From: Artemisia argyi
Lineage: Eukaryota > Streptophyta > Magnoliopsida > Asterales > Asteraceae
Reading direction: 5' to 3'
Assembly: GCA_030686995.1 (NCBI GenBank)
Contig: CM060707.1
Coordinates: forward strand, 87,530,472-87,594,471
DNA length: 64,000 nucleotides
Positions 1 through 12,083 of this stretch are shown piece after piece (within the stretch, counting starts at the first letter, position 1; each line of letters starts with the position of its first letter). The position numbers were made by a program, and so were the translations under genes. The notes below the pieces were generated by a model. That model worked only from the letters and a program-made list of their open reading frames with translations. It was not told where the DNA came from and did not search any database.

Positions 1-205
1 TGGTTATTATACTCTTAGATATTAAAACATGTTAGTAATATGGTTTCACAACGATTAATGTATTTATTTTCTTGAACTTCTATTTTTGTATCGGCTCATC
101 CGAGCAAAGAATCCTAGCTTCGTCACTCAGGATAAAGAATCTGTTTTATTGTGTCGTGAGTAAGTTTTAATCGATAAAGATAAAGTATACATCTTTTATT
201 TTTTG
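1..205. other. Left flank outside the outermost element
   Basis: AT-rich sequence preceding the TGTCACACCCC terminus of the outermost LTR. No ORF, RNA gene or repeat that I recognise. It may be the only sequence in the window that lies outside the Tekay-type element. Confidence 0.4.
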
Positions 206-439
206 TCACACCCCGCAAAAGCGGAAACTTAAGGTGTAACGAGAAATGGAATTGTCATAACACATGGTAATAACAATAGAGAATATACTAAGTGAACAAC
301 AACCAATTGTCAGGACAACTCCTGAACAAGCATGGAACTTGTGTCGAGGATGGCCGAAACATAACAACATAATCATATAAAATCAAAGGGTCTTCTCAAA
401 ATAGGTAAAATACACCAAACAATGTCATGATATCCAATA

Positions 440-954
440 TGTTGGGATTCTAGATTTGATATGACAAAATAAATAAAAGAATGATACAAGAAGGGCTAAA
501 GATGACAAAGAGAGAAAGCTACAAAGAATAAAGATACAGGAAATTTTCTATTATGAAGAAACGATTTTGATAATATTATGTATTTTAGTTTTATTCTTAT
601 CTCTTTGTAAAACCTAATATCTCTCTATATAAAGATACATAGGGTACAGGTTTTCATATGTCTTCTACAATGTAAATATCATAAAAGTGTGTGTGTGTTC
701 TAGGGCATGTAAACTATACTATAAACGCCTAGAACTAGTTAGTGTTGTTCGTATCCTCTAAGGTGTGAGATGTCTTAGATACTTGTTACAGTTATGTAAC
801 ACATTGTTATTCTGATCAAATAATAATTGGAGGTGATTGGGAAAAACCTTGTGTCAATAACTTTGATTTGTTCTTATTCCGCTGCATGTTATTATCATTG
901 TTATTGTTTAACCCTAGTGCTCAAAACGATCCATGGAGTCTAACAAACTCCACA
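440..954 (+). repeat. 5' LTR of the non-autonomous element
   Basis: 515 bp, TG...CA ends. A TATA box (TATATAAAG, about 626-634) lies mid-LTR and is followed by a (GT)n tract near 690. An apparent ORF starting at 868 crosses from the LTR into the primer site and leader, so it is not a gene. Confidence 0.9.
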
Positions 955-956
955 AG

Positions 957-968
957 TGGTATCAGAGC
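957..968 (+). other. Primer-binding site, initiator tRNA-Met type
   Basis: TGGTATCAGAGC, two bases after the LTR end, complementary to the 3' end of plant initiator tRNA-Met. It primes minus-strand DNA synthesis in Copia and many Gypsy elements. Confidence 0.9.
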
Positions 969-2542
969 TTGGGGAGCTCGTTACCTTGGGATTCACAAGG
1001 TTTTTTGTCGAAGAATGAAGAAGAAAATCGAATTTGGTTTCAATTTTCGTAACTTTCTGCAGGTTAGTTATCAAATAGTGATATATCCTTCGTTAACCGT
1101 TGGATCGGGCTGAAATTTTTACTGGAGCTTCTCTATATATCAAGGAATATTTCCACATGAGGGATCTTCAATCTGAGCTTTTATGTGAAAGTTCTGGTGT
1201 GTCGAAAACTACTACAGATAAAGGTTTTGTAAATCGAATTTTAGGGTTTTCTTTATATCAACTTCTTTGATTTCGGTTTCTATTGAATAAAGTCATCATA
1301 GAAGTTGGTTATACATTGTTTGGTGTCGAAAATTCATGAAAGAAAGCAGTTATGGATGTGTATGATCAATTTTTGGTGATTTTAGGGTTTTCGCGAAACT
1401 TTGAAGTGTTGTCTTTATAGACAACTATGATTCTGTTTGTAAAAGTCGCGTTATTCACAAAATCCTAATCTGGTCATGCATTTTAATCGCTATTCGTAGT
1501 ATGTTGTTCTCATAAAGTTTCTACAGCTAGCATTATTGGAAACTACTGCTTGTTGTAAGATTCTGCTGCTCATTATATTATACTGCTAAGTATATTTTTA
1601 TTCTGCTACTACTTCTATGAATGTTTCTGCTGCTGCACTTAAAGGTTAGAATCATTCTGCTGCTACATGTTTGAAACTGCTGCTAGCTTTGTGATTCTGC
1701 TGCTGCATACTACTGTTACTTTCGAGACTCTACTGCTAGTTATATTATTCTGCTGCTCGAAAGATTTATTTTGCTGATGTGTTTGTTGGATGGAGTTGAT
1801 TTACACACACAAGGAAGTTGGTTTTTGTTCTTAAAGATTTAAAAAGGCTCGTATTTGGTTTATTTAATTAATTGATTACGAAGAAGGTTGATTATCACTT
1901 TGTTGATGTTGTAGTTAAGTTTCACAGGTTTGTGTTCTTATCATACCTTATAGTAGGAGGTAACTTGTTTGTTTTATACGGTGGTGACAACAACTTGATG
2001 AATCTAGTAATGTGTGATTTTTCTTATGATGCTCTATGCACACATTGGCTATCACTTAAAGGAGTTACATTGTAGTGCTTAGTGTCTCATTGAAGATGAG
2101 GATTTATCAAGGGATCGCGGTCTACTTATATTTGGTCTTGGGTATAAGTTTGGAGTCACATGGTTAGTACAAGACATAAGAGACACAAGTTTGGGTTATT
2201 CAACTTCTTCATCAAATTCGTTATATTTGGTTTTCTTCATCAGTGATCATTACATAAGAGCCTAGAGATTTGAAGAATCATGAAGATGGTTAACACATTG
2301 ATTTTAGGGGAAGCATATTATGATGTGTTTAATCATTTGATCTACATGTACCATTCGAGGGGAAGTTTTTACTGCTTACATTCCCTATTTGTTGATAACA
2401 AAAAGGGGAAGAGATATTGAAGTGGCATGGCATGGATTAAGGGGAAGACAAACTTGTTTCATTCAGGGAGATGTTTACATCTCAACTTCTCTAGGGAAGT
2501 TCGTACATGACTTTGTTTTATCGTCATCAAATAGGGGAAGAT
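969..2542 (+). other. Noncoding internal region with TTCTGCTGCT array and repeated AGGGGAAG words
   Basis: No ORF resembles gag or pol; the 67-codon ORF at 1872-2075 has no recognisable feature. From about 1520 to 1775 the words ATTCTGCTGCT and ACTGCTGCT recur roughly ten times at irregular spacing. From about 2305 to 2540 the purine word AGGGGAAG or a close variant occurs about six times, the last being the polypurine tract next to the 3' LTR. Repeated polypurine tracts upstream of the 3' LTR are a known feature of Sireviruses. Confidence 0.7.
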
Positions 2543-3062
2543 TGTTGGGATTCTAGATTTGATGTGACAAAATGAATAAAAGAATGAAACAAGAAGGGCT
2601 AAAGATGACAAAGAGAGAAAGCTACAAAGAATAAAGATACATGAAATATTCTATTATGAAGAAACGATTTTGATAATATTCTGTATTTTAGTTTTATTCT
2701 TATCTCTTTGTAAACCCTAATATCTCTCTATATAAAGAGACATAGGGTATAGGTTTTCATATGTCTTCTACAATGTAAATATCATAAAAGTGTGTGTGTG
2801 TGTGTGTGTGTTCTAGGGCATGTAAACTATAAACACCTGGAACTAGTTAGTGTTGTTCGTATCCTCTAAGGTCTGAGATGTCTTAGATCCTTGTTACAGT
2901 TAGGTAACACGTTGTTATTCTGATCAAATAATAATTGGAGGTGATTGGGAAAAACCTTGTGTCAATAACTTTGATTTGTTCTTATTCCGCTGCATGTTAT
3001 TATCATTGTTATTGTTTAACCCTAGTGCTCAAAACGATCCATGGAGTCTAACAAACTCCACA
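2543..3062 (+). repeat. 3' LTR of the non-autonomous element
   Basis: 520 bp copy of the 440-954 LTR with a longer (GT)n run near 2793-2811. The short minus-strand ORF at 3068-3259 begins in the flanking Tekay LTR and is not a gene. Confidence 0.9.
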
Positions 3063-3973
3063 CAATACTATAAACAAAGTCTCAAAAGCCATAAAGGTAG
3101 TCCATAAAGATAAATGCCTAAGGTCTCTCGATAAACCAAGCAAGTAATCAACTCCTTAAGCAGTCTTATTCTCTTCACCTGAAAATGATACTCGAAATTG
3201 TCAACATAATGTTGGTGAGTTCGTAGGTTTAAAGTAAAGAAAACTAGGTTGCCATGCATAATTGTTTAAGAAAGGTGTGCATATAAATAAAGCATAGGGC
3301 AAGTAGCACAAATTGAATAACCCACAAATTAAATACCACACATTGAATATACTGATAACATGCAAAGCCTACCAGCTGGAGCTACTACATGAGTCTTGAA
3401 TAATCTTGAATAACCATAGTGTGTCAAGTGGAGATAAATCCCAGACAAATTGAATATGCTGATACTACTACTAAAGCACCTAGCATAGTTATAAGCACAC
3501 ACTTGTCTAATGAGAATAAAAAGTTAAGCATAGCATAAAATGATTTTGAGTATCATTCTCCCCCAAGGAAAAACATAAGTGAAAATGGGGCCACGAAAAC
3601 TCACCATGCAACTAGCAAGACAATTTCCAAATCCCAATAAATCACAAGGAATAAACAACAGAATCTCGGCTACTCTTCCTTCAGTGGATCTACACAATTT
3701 AGGTATCACTTATTTCCTAATAATCCATTATTAGGTTTATTATACTTTAAAGTTTTTACTAATTTATTAACTTTCTATATTAGTAACTGTCCGATTTTAG
3801 TAAATTTCTAAATTAAGTAAGTTTTATAGATTAAAGTTACAAGTGACTTTAAATAAACTTAAAGGTTTAATACGATTAACATAAAAGTTTAGGGTTAAAA
3901 CATAATTTTCATAAACAACCACACAGGATTAATCTGATTTATTACTCACTTAGTGACGTTTTCCATTTGTTAA

Positions 3974-4380
3974 TGTTAGCATTAAAAATATATATATTGA
4001 AGTGATGGTCATTCTCATATTGTAACTTTGTGTCGTTTGTTAAGTTTAGTAATTGTTTAGTCATTGGGATTTGGACTTGGCAAGCTAATATGTTATGTGC
4101 TATGTTTCATAAGCCTTGTTATCCAATCATGTAACAAAGTCCAAGCCCAAGCCCATAGAAAGCCTATGTATGGAACTATAAAAGGCACCTTACCTCTCAT
4201 TTGTAAGGTGTGCTTGTGTGTGTATTTGTGTGTGTTTTCTTTGAATAAAAGCTCTCATTTCCATCTCTCTCTCTAATATATATGAAATACATATACATAC
4301 TACAAGTCACCATCTTTCATCTCTACTTCATCTTTGCTTCTATATTGGTGTGATAAAGTTGTGTTATTTAAGGACCTACA
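3974..4380 (+). repeat. 5' LTR of the Copia element
   Basis: 407 bp with TG...CA ends. A strong TATA box (TATAAAAG, 4177-4184) lies upstream of a CT-rich region, and AATAAA near 4242 is a plausible polyadenylation signal. The apparent 70-codon ORF at 4064 lies wholly inside the LTR and is not a gene. Confidence 0.9.
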
Positions 4381-4568
4381 AGTGGTATCAATCGCCTAAC
4401 AATGATTTAGGAGGGTTGAGGGGTTGTTTGTTTCGTGTTTTTTAAGCTTTCTTCACGTTTTTGTTTTCAAAAAATCATTACTTTTCTTGTTTGTTTTGCG
4501 TTTTTAACACTTTTTTTTTATTACAAACTAGTGTTATAAACCTTTCCTAACAAGAAAGTTTCAATCTT
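4381..4568 (+). other. Copia leader with degenerate primer-binding site
   Basis: TGGTATCAATCGCC at 4383-4396 is a decayed version of the tRNA-Met primer site TGGTATCAGAGCC. The T-rich leader after it runs directly into mid-gag sequence, so the normal 5' part of gag is missing. Confidence 0.7.
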
Positions 4569-7500
4569 TTGAAAGATCTTAGCTTAAAAAAGTCAACAAA
4601 CAACAATCAAAGGATTTCATCGAACACTCGCAACTGGCAGATCGCTCAGCCGAGTTTCAATATGGGCAACGGAGGCCAAATGGTTGGAGTTTATGGGAAT
4701 CAGCAAGGATATGCTACTGGATTTAACATGGGTAATCAGAATATGCAAAATCAGAATGCAGGTCAGTATGCAGGGAATGAGTATGGTCAGTATGCAGGGA
4801 ATCAGATGGGTCAAATTATTGGAAATGAGAGGGGTTAGAATGTTGGTAATCAGGCAATGGGTAATCAGAATAGGAATATTGCAGCTCCAGTTGTTGGGAA
4901 TAATGGAAATGTGAATCAAGGTAATCCGGTAAAGTGTTTCAACTGCCAGGGTGTAGGTCATATGGCAAGGAACTGTCCTATTAAGCTGAACAAAAAAGAT
5001 CTAGAGTACTTGCAGAAAGCAATGATGTTGGCACAAAAGGCAAAGGCAGGGTTTCAGTTGAATGCAGAGGAGAATGATTTTATGGCTCTTATGGATGACA
5101 TGGAAGATAGAGAGGATATCGATGCGAACTGCATATTCATGACGAATCTTCAGGAAGCTAAGTATGACACGGATTCTGACACACTTCCTGTTTGTGACAC
5201 CAATGCACCATCTGAGGTATCAAACTTCAACACATGTCACAATAATGATATATTTGATATGTCTCCTCATGAGGAACAACATTCTGAGAAGCTAGAACCC
5301 ACTTATGATACATACCTGGACACGCCAAGTAGTAGCAATACTTCTTCAGCAACTCCAGATGTGAATCATAATGGAGGCTTCATTTCACAACATGCTGAGA
5401 ATGATGAGGAAACACGTGCTTTATTTGAATCATTATTAAATAATTGTGGTATTGAAATCGAGAAAGTGAAAAAGGTCAATCGCGATGTTAAGGCCGCGAA
5501 TGAGAAATTGACCACTGAGCTTGAGAGATACAAGGAAAATGCAAAAAGTTTTCAAATTCACAAAGAACACGAGTCAGAATTTGAAATTGGTTATAAGAAG
5601 TTACTTGTTAAAGATAGGGAATGGAAAAACAAGTTTGCTAATCTTGAAATAAGTTCAACAAAAACCATTAACTCTTTAAAACAAGAAATTTCTGAATTAG
5701 CAAACCAACTTTCAAAACAAAAAACAGCTTATACCAATCTTGAAAAAGAACAGGATGAGTTGAAAAAGGACTTTGCAATGAAAGAAGATAAACTTTTGGA
5801 AGAAATCGTAGAGTCAAAACACAAGATTGCACATCTAGAAGAATTAGTGGTTAAGTCGGGTCTGTCAAGTCAAACAATGAAAATGATTTCAAACCAAACT
5901 AATCCGATTTACCATACGAAACACAAAATGGCTATTGGTAACAACAATCCTTGTAATCTCAAGAAAGCTCAGGAAGAACAGAATGTTTTGTATAATGGTA
6001 GTGTTTTTTACACCAAACATGATCCTCCCGTCGTTCGGGATTCTGTGCAAACGATAGAACATGTCGAAGAGAGCATGATTAAAATGAAACAAAAGGATTT
6101 GAAACCCATTGATTACAACAAATTGAACAAACTTTCGGGTATTACTTTTGTTCCACAACAAGAACCGTCTGTGTTTTCCATAAAACGACCATTCTTGAAA
6201 ATGTTTTCTAAGAAAGTAGTTGCTTCCAAATCGCTTTCAAACATGGAACATATGTCTTCAAACAACACTTTTAACACAAGTGCTGCCAGAGGATATCTTG
6301 ATGATCTTAAAACAAGAGTTGGGCAACTTAAAACGACTTTAGAATCTAAAACGAGACTTAATGAGATTAACTGGAATTCCACGGTTCATTTACAGCTTAA
6401 AAAGATTCTTGAAAGTGAATTTGCTCCTCAAATTAATGACATTCATGCTCGTGTAATTCATTTTGAACAAGCATTTTTTAAAGAAACAGCTGACTTCGTC
6501 ACGGATCACAAATCCCTGATAAAGAAGGCTAATGAATCTTTTGAGCAAATCAATGTTTTGGAAAACCTAAATGATTCTCTCTTTGAAGCTGTTATGACTA
6601 TTGATATTATGTCCATCATTTTACAAACATATTCTGTTCAAGACGATGAACGACTAAGAGCTGAGACCTCTGCAATTGTTTCAAAATATGAAAATGCTCT
6701 TATAAAGCTTGAAAAAGAAAATGTGTCATATTTTAAACAACTTGATCGAAAAAAGGAAGAATGGAAGTATGACAAATTGTCGTATGAGCGTGACTTAAAG
6801 AAAATGAAAGAGCAAAATGATCTTTTGAGGGCTCAGCTTGAAAGTCAAAAAGGAAAGGGTGAGGAAACTAAGTTTGCAAAACCATTGACTTCGGAGAATA
6901 CAAATGTTTCTAACACGGTTCTAAAACCAAAAATGTCAATTTCACGGTTTGCTCCAAAAGTCGATGAGAAAAAGGATTTGACAAAACCAGTCACTCCAAC
7001 ACCCTTGCCCAAGAAAAGTGAAAATGAAAAGATTGTTGATAAAGGAAAAGCGGTTGTCAAAACACCAAAAGTGACAGCACCTGGCCTTTTTAGGATTAGT
7101 CCCACTAGTGCGTCTGCCTCAACATCTAAGACAAATGACAAGTGCATAAAGGCTAATTCTAAAGAATCTAGGAATGCTAAAAAGGACAACAATATAAATC
7201 CTAATGTGTGTGCCTTACCTTCTACAGGATTAGAAAGCACCTCTAGGAGCAGCAGACTAAAGCCTAAGAGCAATACAAGGAACAATAGAGTCTCGCCTGC
7301 ATCTAAGAGTAGTAGCAAGAATAAAGTTGAAGAAGTAGAAGAACACCCTAGGAATTTATCGCTTTTTAATAAGAAACATGATTCATCTGAATGTAATGTC
7401 GAAAGTATTGGTTGTAATGCATGTAATGACTCTGTTTGTTTAATATGCAAGAAATGTTTAATTAATGATGTTCATGATGAATGTGTTTCTAAGAATGTGA

Positions 7501-7577
7501 ATGTTACGCCTCAACAGAAGAATGTTCCAAAAAGACCTAGTGCTAGATCCAGATCTATAGAAAGATTAGTTGCATGA
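4569..7577 (+). pseudogene. Copia gag, N-terminally deleted: zinc knuckle plus long coiled-coil region
   Basis: The open reading begins in a Gly/Asn/Gln-rich stretch (4640-4920), is broken by a TAG at 4837-4839, then continues in the same frame from 4857 for 906 codons. A CCHC knuckle (CX2CX4HX4C, C-F-N-C...H...C) sits near 4936-4977, the RNA-binding nucleocapsid motif of Copia gag. Residues roughly 195-330 of the 906-codon part are heptad-rich and charged, predicted coiled coil; later segments (about 600-670) are similar. The tail is Lys/Ser-rich with Cys-rich CNACNDSVCLICKKC near 7414-7456. Such a long gag fits Sireviruses. The usual N-terminal UBN2-type gag domain is absent, so it could not assemble normal particles. 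It ends at TGA 7575-7577, directly before the protease-region remnant. Confidence 0.8.
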
Positions 7578-8535
7578 TTTAGGACTACCACTATTAGTCG
7601 AATGCCTAGGAACTATCTTAAGTTTTGTATGTGGATTCCGACGGGCAGAGAGTTCACTCTTCAGGACGGCAAATTAGAAATAGCTCAAGCTAAACATGTA
7701 GCAACTGTCTATGAGTGTGATTTAGATTCTACTCCTAACCCCATGGAACCAAATTCAAAACGGTTTCCGAATACAAACTCTTCTGTTCTTGGCAGGTTAT
7801 CGAAATATGTCTTTGGATCATCGACTCGGGTTACTCCAAGCACATGACCGGGAATTTAAAGCTGCTGATCAATTTCGTTTGGAAATTCATGGGAACTGTA
7901 CGATTTGGAAATGATCATGTAGCAGCTATTCAGGGTTATGGAGATCTTCAATTTGGGAATTTTTTAATCACTTGAGTTTACTAATTCGAAGGGTTAGGAC
8001 ACATTTTGTTTTCAGTCGGGCAGTTTTGTGATGCAGATTTAGAAGTTGCATTCATAAGAAACACGGTTTTTATTAGAAATTTGGTTGGTGATGATCTCTT
8101 AACTGGTAATCGTGGTACAAACTTGTATGCCATCGACGTCAACCAAATGGCTTCTACATCACCAATTTTTCTTATGACAAGGGCAACCGAAACTACGTCC
8201 TGGCTGTGGCATAGACGTTTATCCCATCTCAATTTCGACACCATCAACAAGTTAGCCAAAGACAACATCGTCACCGGACTTCCTAAATTCAAATACACCA
8301 AGGAACACTTATGTCCATCATGCGAACAAGGAAAAAGTAAAAGAGCATCATATGAACCCAAAACCGTACCTAGTTCGGAAGCAAGGTTACATATGTTGCA
8401 CATGGACTTATGCGGCCCAATGAGAGTTGAAAGCAGTAATGGGAAGAAGTATATTCTCGTTATTATTGATGCTTATTCAAGATACACTTGGGTAAAATTT
8501 TTGAGATCAAAAGACGAAGCACCAGACATCATCAT
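7578..8535 (+). pseudogene. Copia pol: protease-region and GAG-pre-integrase remnants, start of integrase
   Basis: Separate frames carry successive pieces. 7602-7847 is a linker; 7828-7860 encodes D-S-G followed by K-H-M-T-G, the form the DSG motif takes ahead of the integrase in these elements; 7981-8535 carries the pre-integrase zinc-binding motif (WHRRLSHLNF...CPSCEQGK, near 8205-8330) and the first part of the integrase core (DLCGPM...DAYSRYTWVKF, with the first catalytic Asp near 8405). Frameshifts near 7850 and 7970 separate the pieces. Reading stops being Copia at 8535, exactly at a solo-LTR insertion, and resumes in frame at 12084. Confidence 0.8.
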
Positions 8536-9339
8536 TGATTCGTTATGCTTTGGTGTGTGCAAACAACAATTTTATCAAAATATCAACAATTTGTCGTGAG
8601 ACAAATAATCGTGAAGTAATACGAGTAAACCGTTTAGGAAAACGATTACCTCGCAAAACTTGTGAAAGTGATATTCAAATTGTGAGACCGGGAAGTGATT
8701 TCCCGGGTCGTACCCCAACGAGGTGTGAATGGAAAGCTTCGAATGAGATTGGAATTAAAATCTTGTATGGTTGGAAAGGTTATTTGGTTTTATGGTACGT
8801 TAAATTAACGAATTTTGAAAATTAACGAACGAAAGGGAAAATAAATTAACCTAAGGCAACGAACTAACTAGGAAAAACCTAAAACACTACGGGAAAACAT
8901 AATTAGGTATCGGGAATCCTAAAACGTTAAACAAATTAGAAAACGAGATGTTTAATTAAAATCACGCGAGTGCGCGAGATAAAACGTGAGTTTTAAGCTA
9001 CGAAGGTCCTACGGGTTTCTAATAAATTTTTTAACGTACTACAAGTTAAAAGAAAATTTTTGAAAAAAGAAAATTAATTTTTTAAATTAAATCCTATTTA
9101 TTTTAATTAAATTACCATTTAAACTAAATTAAACTCTAATATTTACTAAAACTAATTATAAAACTCCGAAACTTTTTTGAAAAATTCAACACACTAAAAC
9201 TAATTTGGGAAAAATATAAAAGATGGTGGCACAATTCAATAATAAGCTAGAATTAAGCTAGATAAGCTGTTAAACTTATATTGGTTTAATACAAAGGACA
9301 AAGGCCTTATATTAAATTTTGCAAAGTAACACCAATAAA

Positions 9340-9455
9340 AGACCCAAGGGCAAGTGGTGGGAATGTGGTATGGCTGTGTCGCAGTATTCTGGAGGTCTGG
9401 GGTTCGAATCTTACCCCAGGCTTTTTGCAAAAACAATATATATTTTTTTCTTTTT
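9340..9455 (+). repeat. Possible tRNA-derived SINE fragment
   Basis: GGGTTCGAATCTTACCCC near 9400 resembles a tRNA B box (GGTTCGANNCC), and GTATGGCTGTGTCGCAG about 35 bp upstream could be a decayed A box. A T-rich run follows at 9440-9460, as in some plant SINE tails. There is no complete cloverleaf, so it is not a tRNA gene. No clear target duplication was found. Confidence 0.3.
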
Positions 9456-11029
9456 TTTTAGCTTACTGATTTTATTATGTTTGACACCAACTTGGGACCC
9501 CTTATTTGAAAGCAGAATTGAACCAGTGACTCTAAAGGTTCCTTAACAACTTTAAAAAAAATCAAATTTAACTGCAAAAAAAAAAAATTTATGTTCTTTC
9601 TTTTTGTGGCTGCCCAGCCAAACAACCAAATCCAGTGACCCAAACGTTAAACAACCTTACACGAATTTTGACAGCAACAACATTTACAACCGTGAAGATT
9701 AATAACAACAACGGAGTCAATCGACTAGCAAGAAAGCATCAAACTTTGTTTAATGACAAGGACAAAAGCAGCAGCAGTTCATCAAAGATAAGCCATATAA
9801 TACCCTCATCATAAGCACTTAATAAGCTACAATTAGCAAACTAACCACTAAGACCTATAGACTACCAAAGGGGGATCCTAAAGCGACAAATTTCAACAAA
9901 TTTAGTCAAGAATTCACCAAGTTATTGTTGATTGAAAATCAACCCAAACTCACGTTTGCTGGGTCAGGGTAGTAACATGCTCAAATGAACCATTTCGGAC
10001 GTAAGTTTCAATCACCAAATCAGTTCCAAAAGGCAAAACTTTTTTTTATCTTGAAAGACCAGCCACCATAGATTTCAAAACAATAATTTTTATCAAATTC
10101 CAATCATTCACAAGGCCTGAGAATTCTGCACCATTTTGACAGTAAAGAAAATCCTTGACTTTGGAAAATTTGTATCAGTTGACTGTTTTGAGTTTACAAT
10201 GATTCTAGACTGCTGAAGATGGTGAGCTAACTTATAATAGGACTGAATTAAGCTAACATAACAAGTTTTATAACTAATATAGAGGTTATACTATCTAATA
10301 TACTAACAGTTAACAATTAAGAAGGTTTTAAAATGGTTTCTGACTTTTTACAAATGAGTGATCAATTAAGCTACTGATTTGGACTATGCTACGCTTAAGA
10401 TCAATGGAACAAGCTATCTTAAGTTTTAATAATAACTTTAAGTGGGGATTGCAGCCTAATCCAAACACCCCTGTATAGACAGATTAAGACAGAAAACGTA
10501 ATCTAAAAAAACTTAAGCCATGAAATACTAAACCTACTCAAATTAACAGTGATTATGCACAATTAAGCTCAAACAAACAACAATCAATAACGATGAATAA
10601 CCGAAGCACAAAATAATTATTGAGACCTACTTGTCATCCAAATTATGCGGCTGAGAACCAGGAACCAAGAACCACCTAATTGCCCCCATGGGCTCTAAAC
10701 CAATCCAAAACCCATTCTGCAACTGCTTGCTCTCTTTTCCTTCTTCCACATATTTTTTTATTATCTTTTCTGGATTTTTTTTCTCTTTTTCTCTTTTCTT
10801 TTCTGAGTTTGTTTTTTCAGGACTCAAATGAAGTTTTTATAATTGACAAACAGAATGTAATAAAAAGTAGGTAACTCAAAAATAAACAGAGACTGGAATG
10901 AACTTAAAAAGCAACTTTCATTAAACTTTGAAATATGAAATTACAATTCTGAAAACTTAAAACTTTTAAACTAGAAACTACAAAAGAAATTGAGATGAGA
11001 TGATATGATTCCCTTAGGCTTACACTGGC

Positions 11030-11045
11030 TTATCTATTTATACTA
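11030..11045 (-). promoter_or_regulatory. TATA box of the Tat/Athila solo LTR
   Basis: On the minus strand GTATAAATAG, the best TATA element in the LTR, placed between about 1.0 kb of U3 and 2.5 kb of R-U5. Position is the only support. Confidence 0.45.
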
Positions 11046-12083
11046 AAACCTTGGAAGTGGTAGGTATGCTTTAAGCTCCATTCTTGTCTTCATCTTCTTT
11101 GTGCTTGTTCCCTGAGTGTAAACCAACAAGCTGACAACCTTGTGCTTTCTTTGAAGGAATATGAACCCTTTGATTAAATCTCCAATGATCCTAGCCCTTT
11201 ACTCCATCTTTGGCGCCCAAACTTGGTGTGGATTGCCAGCATGTCCATCCGTTACTGGTTATAGGTGTTAGGTATGGTTTTGGAGGAGGATTAGTGGGAT
11301 TGGGGATTGGTTATGAGGACAAAGGATGATGTTGATGGGGAAGATGGTGATGGGGGGCTTGGAGGGATGTGGTCACGGGGAGGTTTAATGAGGGAGATGG
11401 TATTAGTTTTTTATTCGGTTTGACTGAATTGTGGGGAAGAAGATGTACGTTTTAATAAAACGTATTTAGGGTTTGGTTTTTGGCTAGGGTGGGTATTTGG
11501 GCCAAGGGAAAGTTTTTATTTAATTGGTGGGCTAATAAGAGGGTGGATTGGATTTAGTGTTAAGTCCGTTTGGTTTGGTGTTGTAAAACCACAAGGACTT
11601 ATTTTGCAATAAGCTGAAATTTCACGGACCATTCTTGTAAATATCCCACGTCACCAAGAGGACCAAACTTGTCAAGTAAGATAAACCATAGGACCAAAAA
11701 TGCAATTTTCTAAATTTGACGCTCCAGGGACTAAAACTGCCAATTCACCAAACTACAAGGACCAATTGTGTATTTTTCCAAAACTTTTTACCCAAAGATC
11801 ATTTGTGATTCATTTTGACTTTTAAAAAGCAAGGGTTGACTTTTCTTTGAAAATGATTGACCAGGGACTAGTTTTGTAAAACTTTGAAAGTCGGGGGACT
11901 AAAACTGCCAATTATGTAACTTTTGTTCGTTTTTCATTTGTTTTCACTTGTTTTGCATCAAAAACATATAAAATACAATCTTTGGGATTTTCTTCTCATT
12001 TTTGTGCGTTTTTGAGTGTTTTTGATCGTTTTGCAGCTCAGATTTGACTAAAAATGATGAGTATTTACACACTCATCAATCAT

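Larger units (their letters stand above)
440..3062 (+). mobile_element. Non-autonomous LTR retrotransposon without gag or pol (TRIM/LARD-like)
   Basis: Two direct repeats (440-954 and 2543-3062), both starting TGTTGGGATTC and ending ACTCCACA, enclose 1.6 kb of noncoding DNA. A perfect 5-bp target duplication caata flanks it (435-439 and 3063-3067). A tRNA-Met primer site follows the left LTR, and a polypurine tract (AAATAGGGGAAG) precedes the right LTR. By eye the LTRs differ at about 15 of 515 positions plus a GT-repeat length change and one small indel. At 2.6 kb it is longer than classic TRIMs and shorter than most LARDs. Mobilisation must depend on proteins from another element; the PBS and repeated AGGGGAAG words suggest a Copia partner (inference). 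Confidence 0.9.
8536..12078 (-). mobile_element. Solo LTR of a Tat/Athila-type Gypsy element inside the Copia integrase
   Basis: The insert is flanked by atcat on both sides (8531-8535 and 12079-12083), and removing it with one TSD restores the integrase frame. On the minus strand it begins TGATGAGTGTGTAAATACTC, the terminus style of Tat/Athila LTRs, and ends ...CGAATCA. Length is 3543 bp. I see no internal direct repeat, primer site or gag/pol frame, so a solo LTR is more likely than a complete small element. A minus-strand TATA box (GTATAAATAG) lies near 11030-11045, about 1.0 kb from its start. Short ORFs within it (8535, 9236, 9319, 10627, 10680) show no domain. Confidence 0.85.

Noticed and set aside
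4617..4961. 114-codon minus-strand ORF rich in Ile/Leu/Thr
   Set aside because: Shadow of the repetitive Asn/Gly/Gln-rich part of the Copia gag.
6845..7450. 201-codon minus-strand ORF, Leu/Phe-rich
   Set aside because: It is the reverse of the Lys/Ser-rich Copia gag tail and has no independent support.
9340..9430. tRNA gene suggested by GGGTTCGAATC
   Set aside because: Only a B-box-like word; no acceptor stem, anticodon arm or D arm can be drawn around it. Kept only as a low-confidence SINE fragment.
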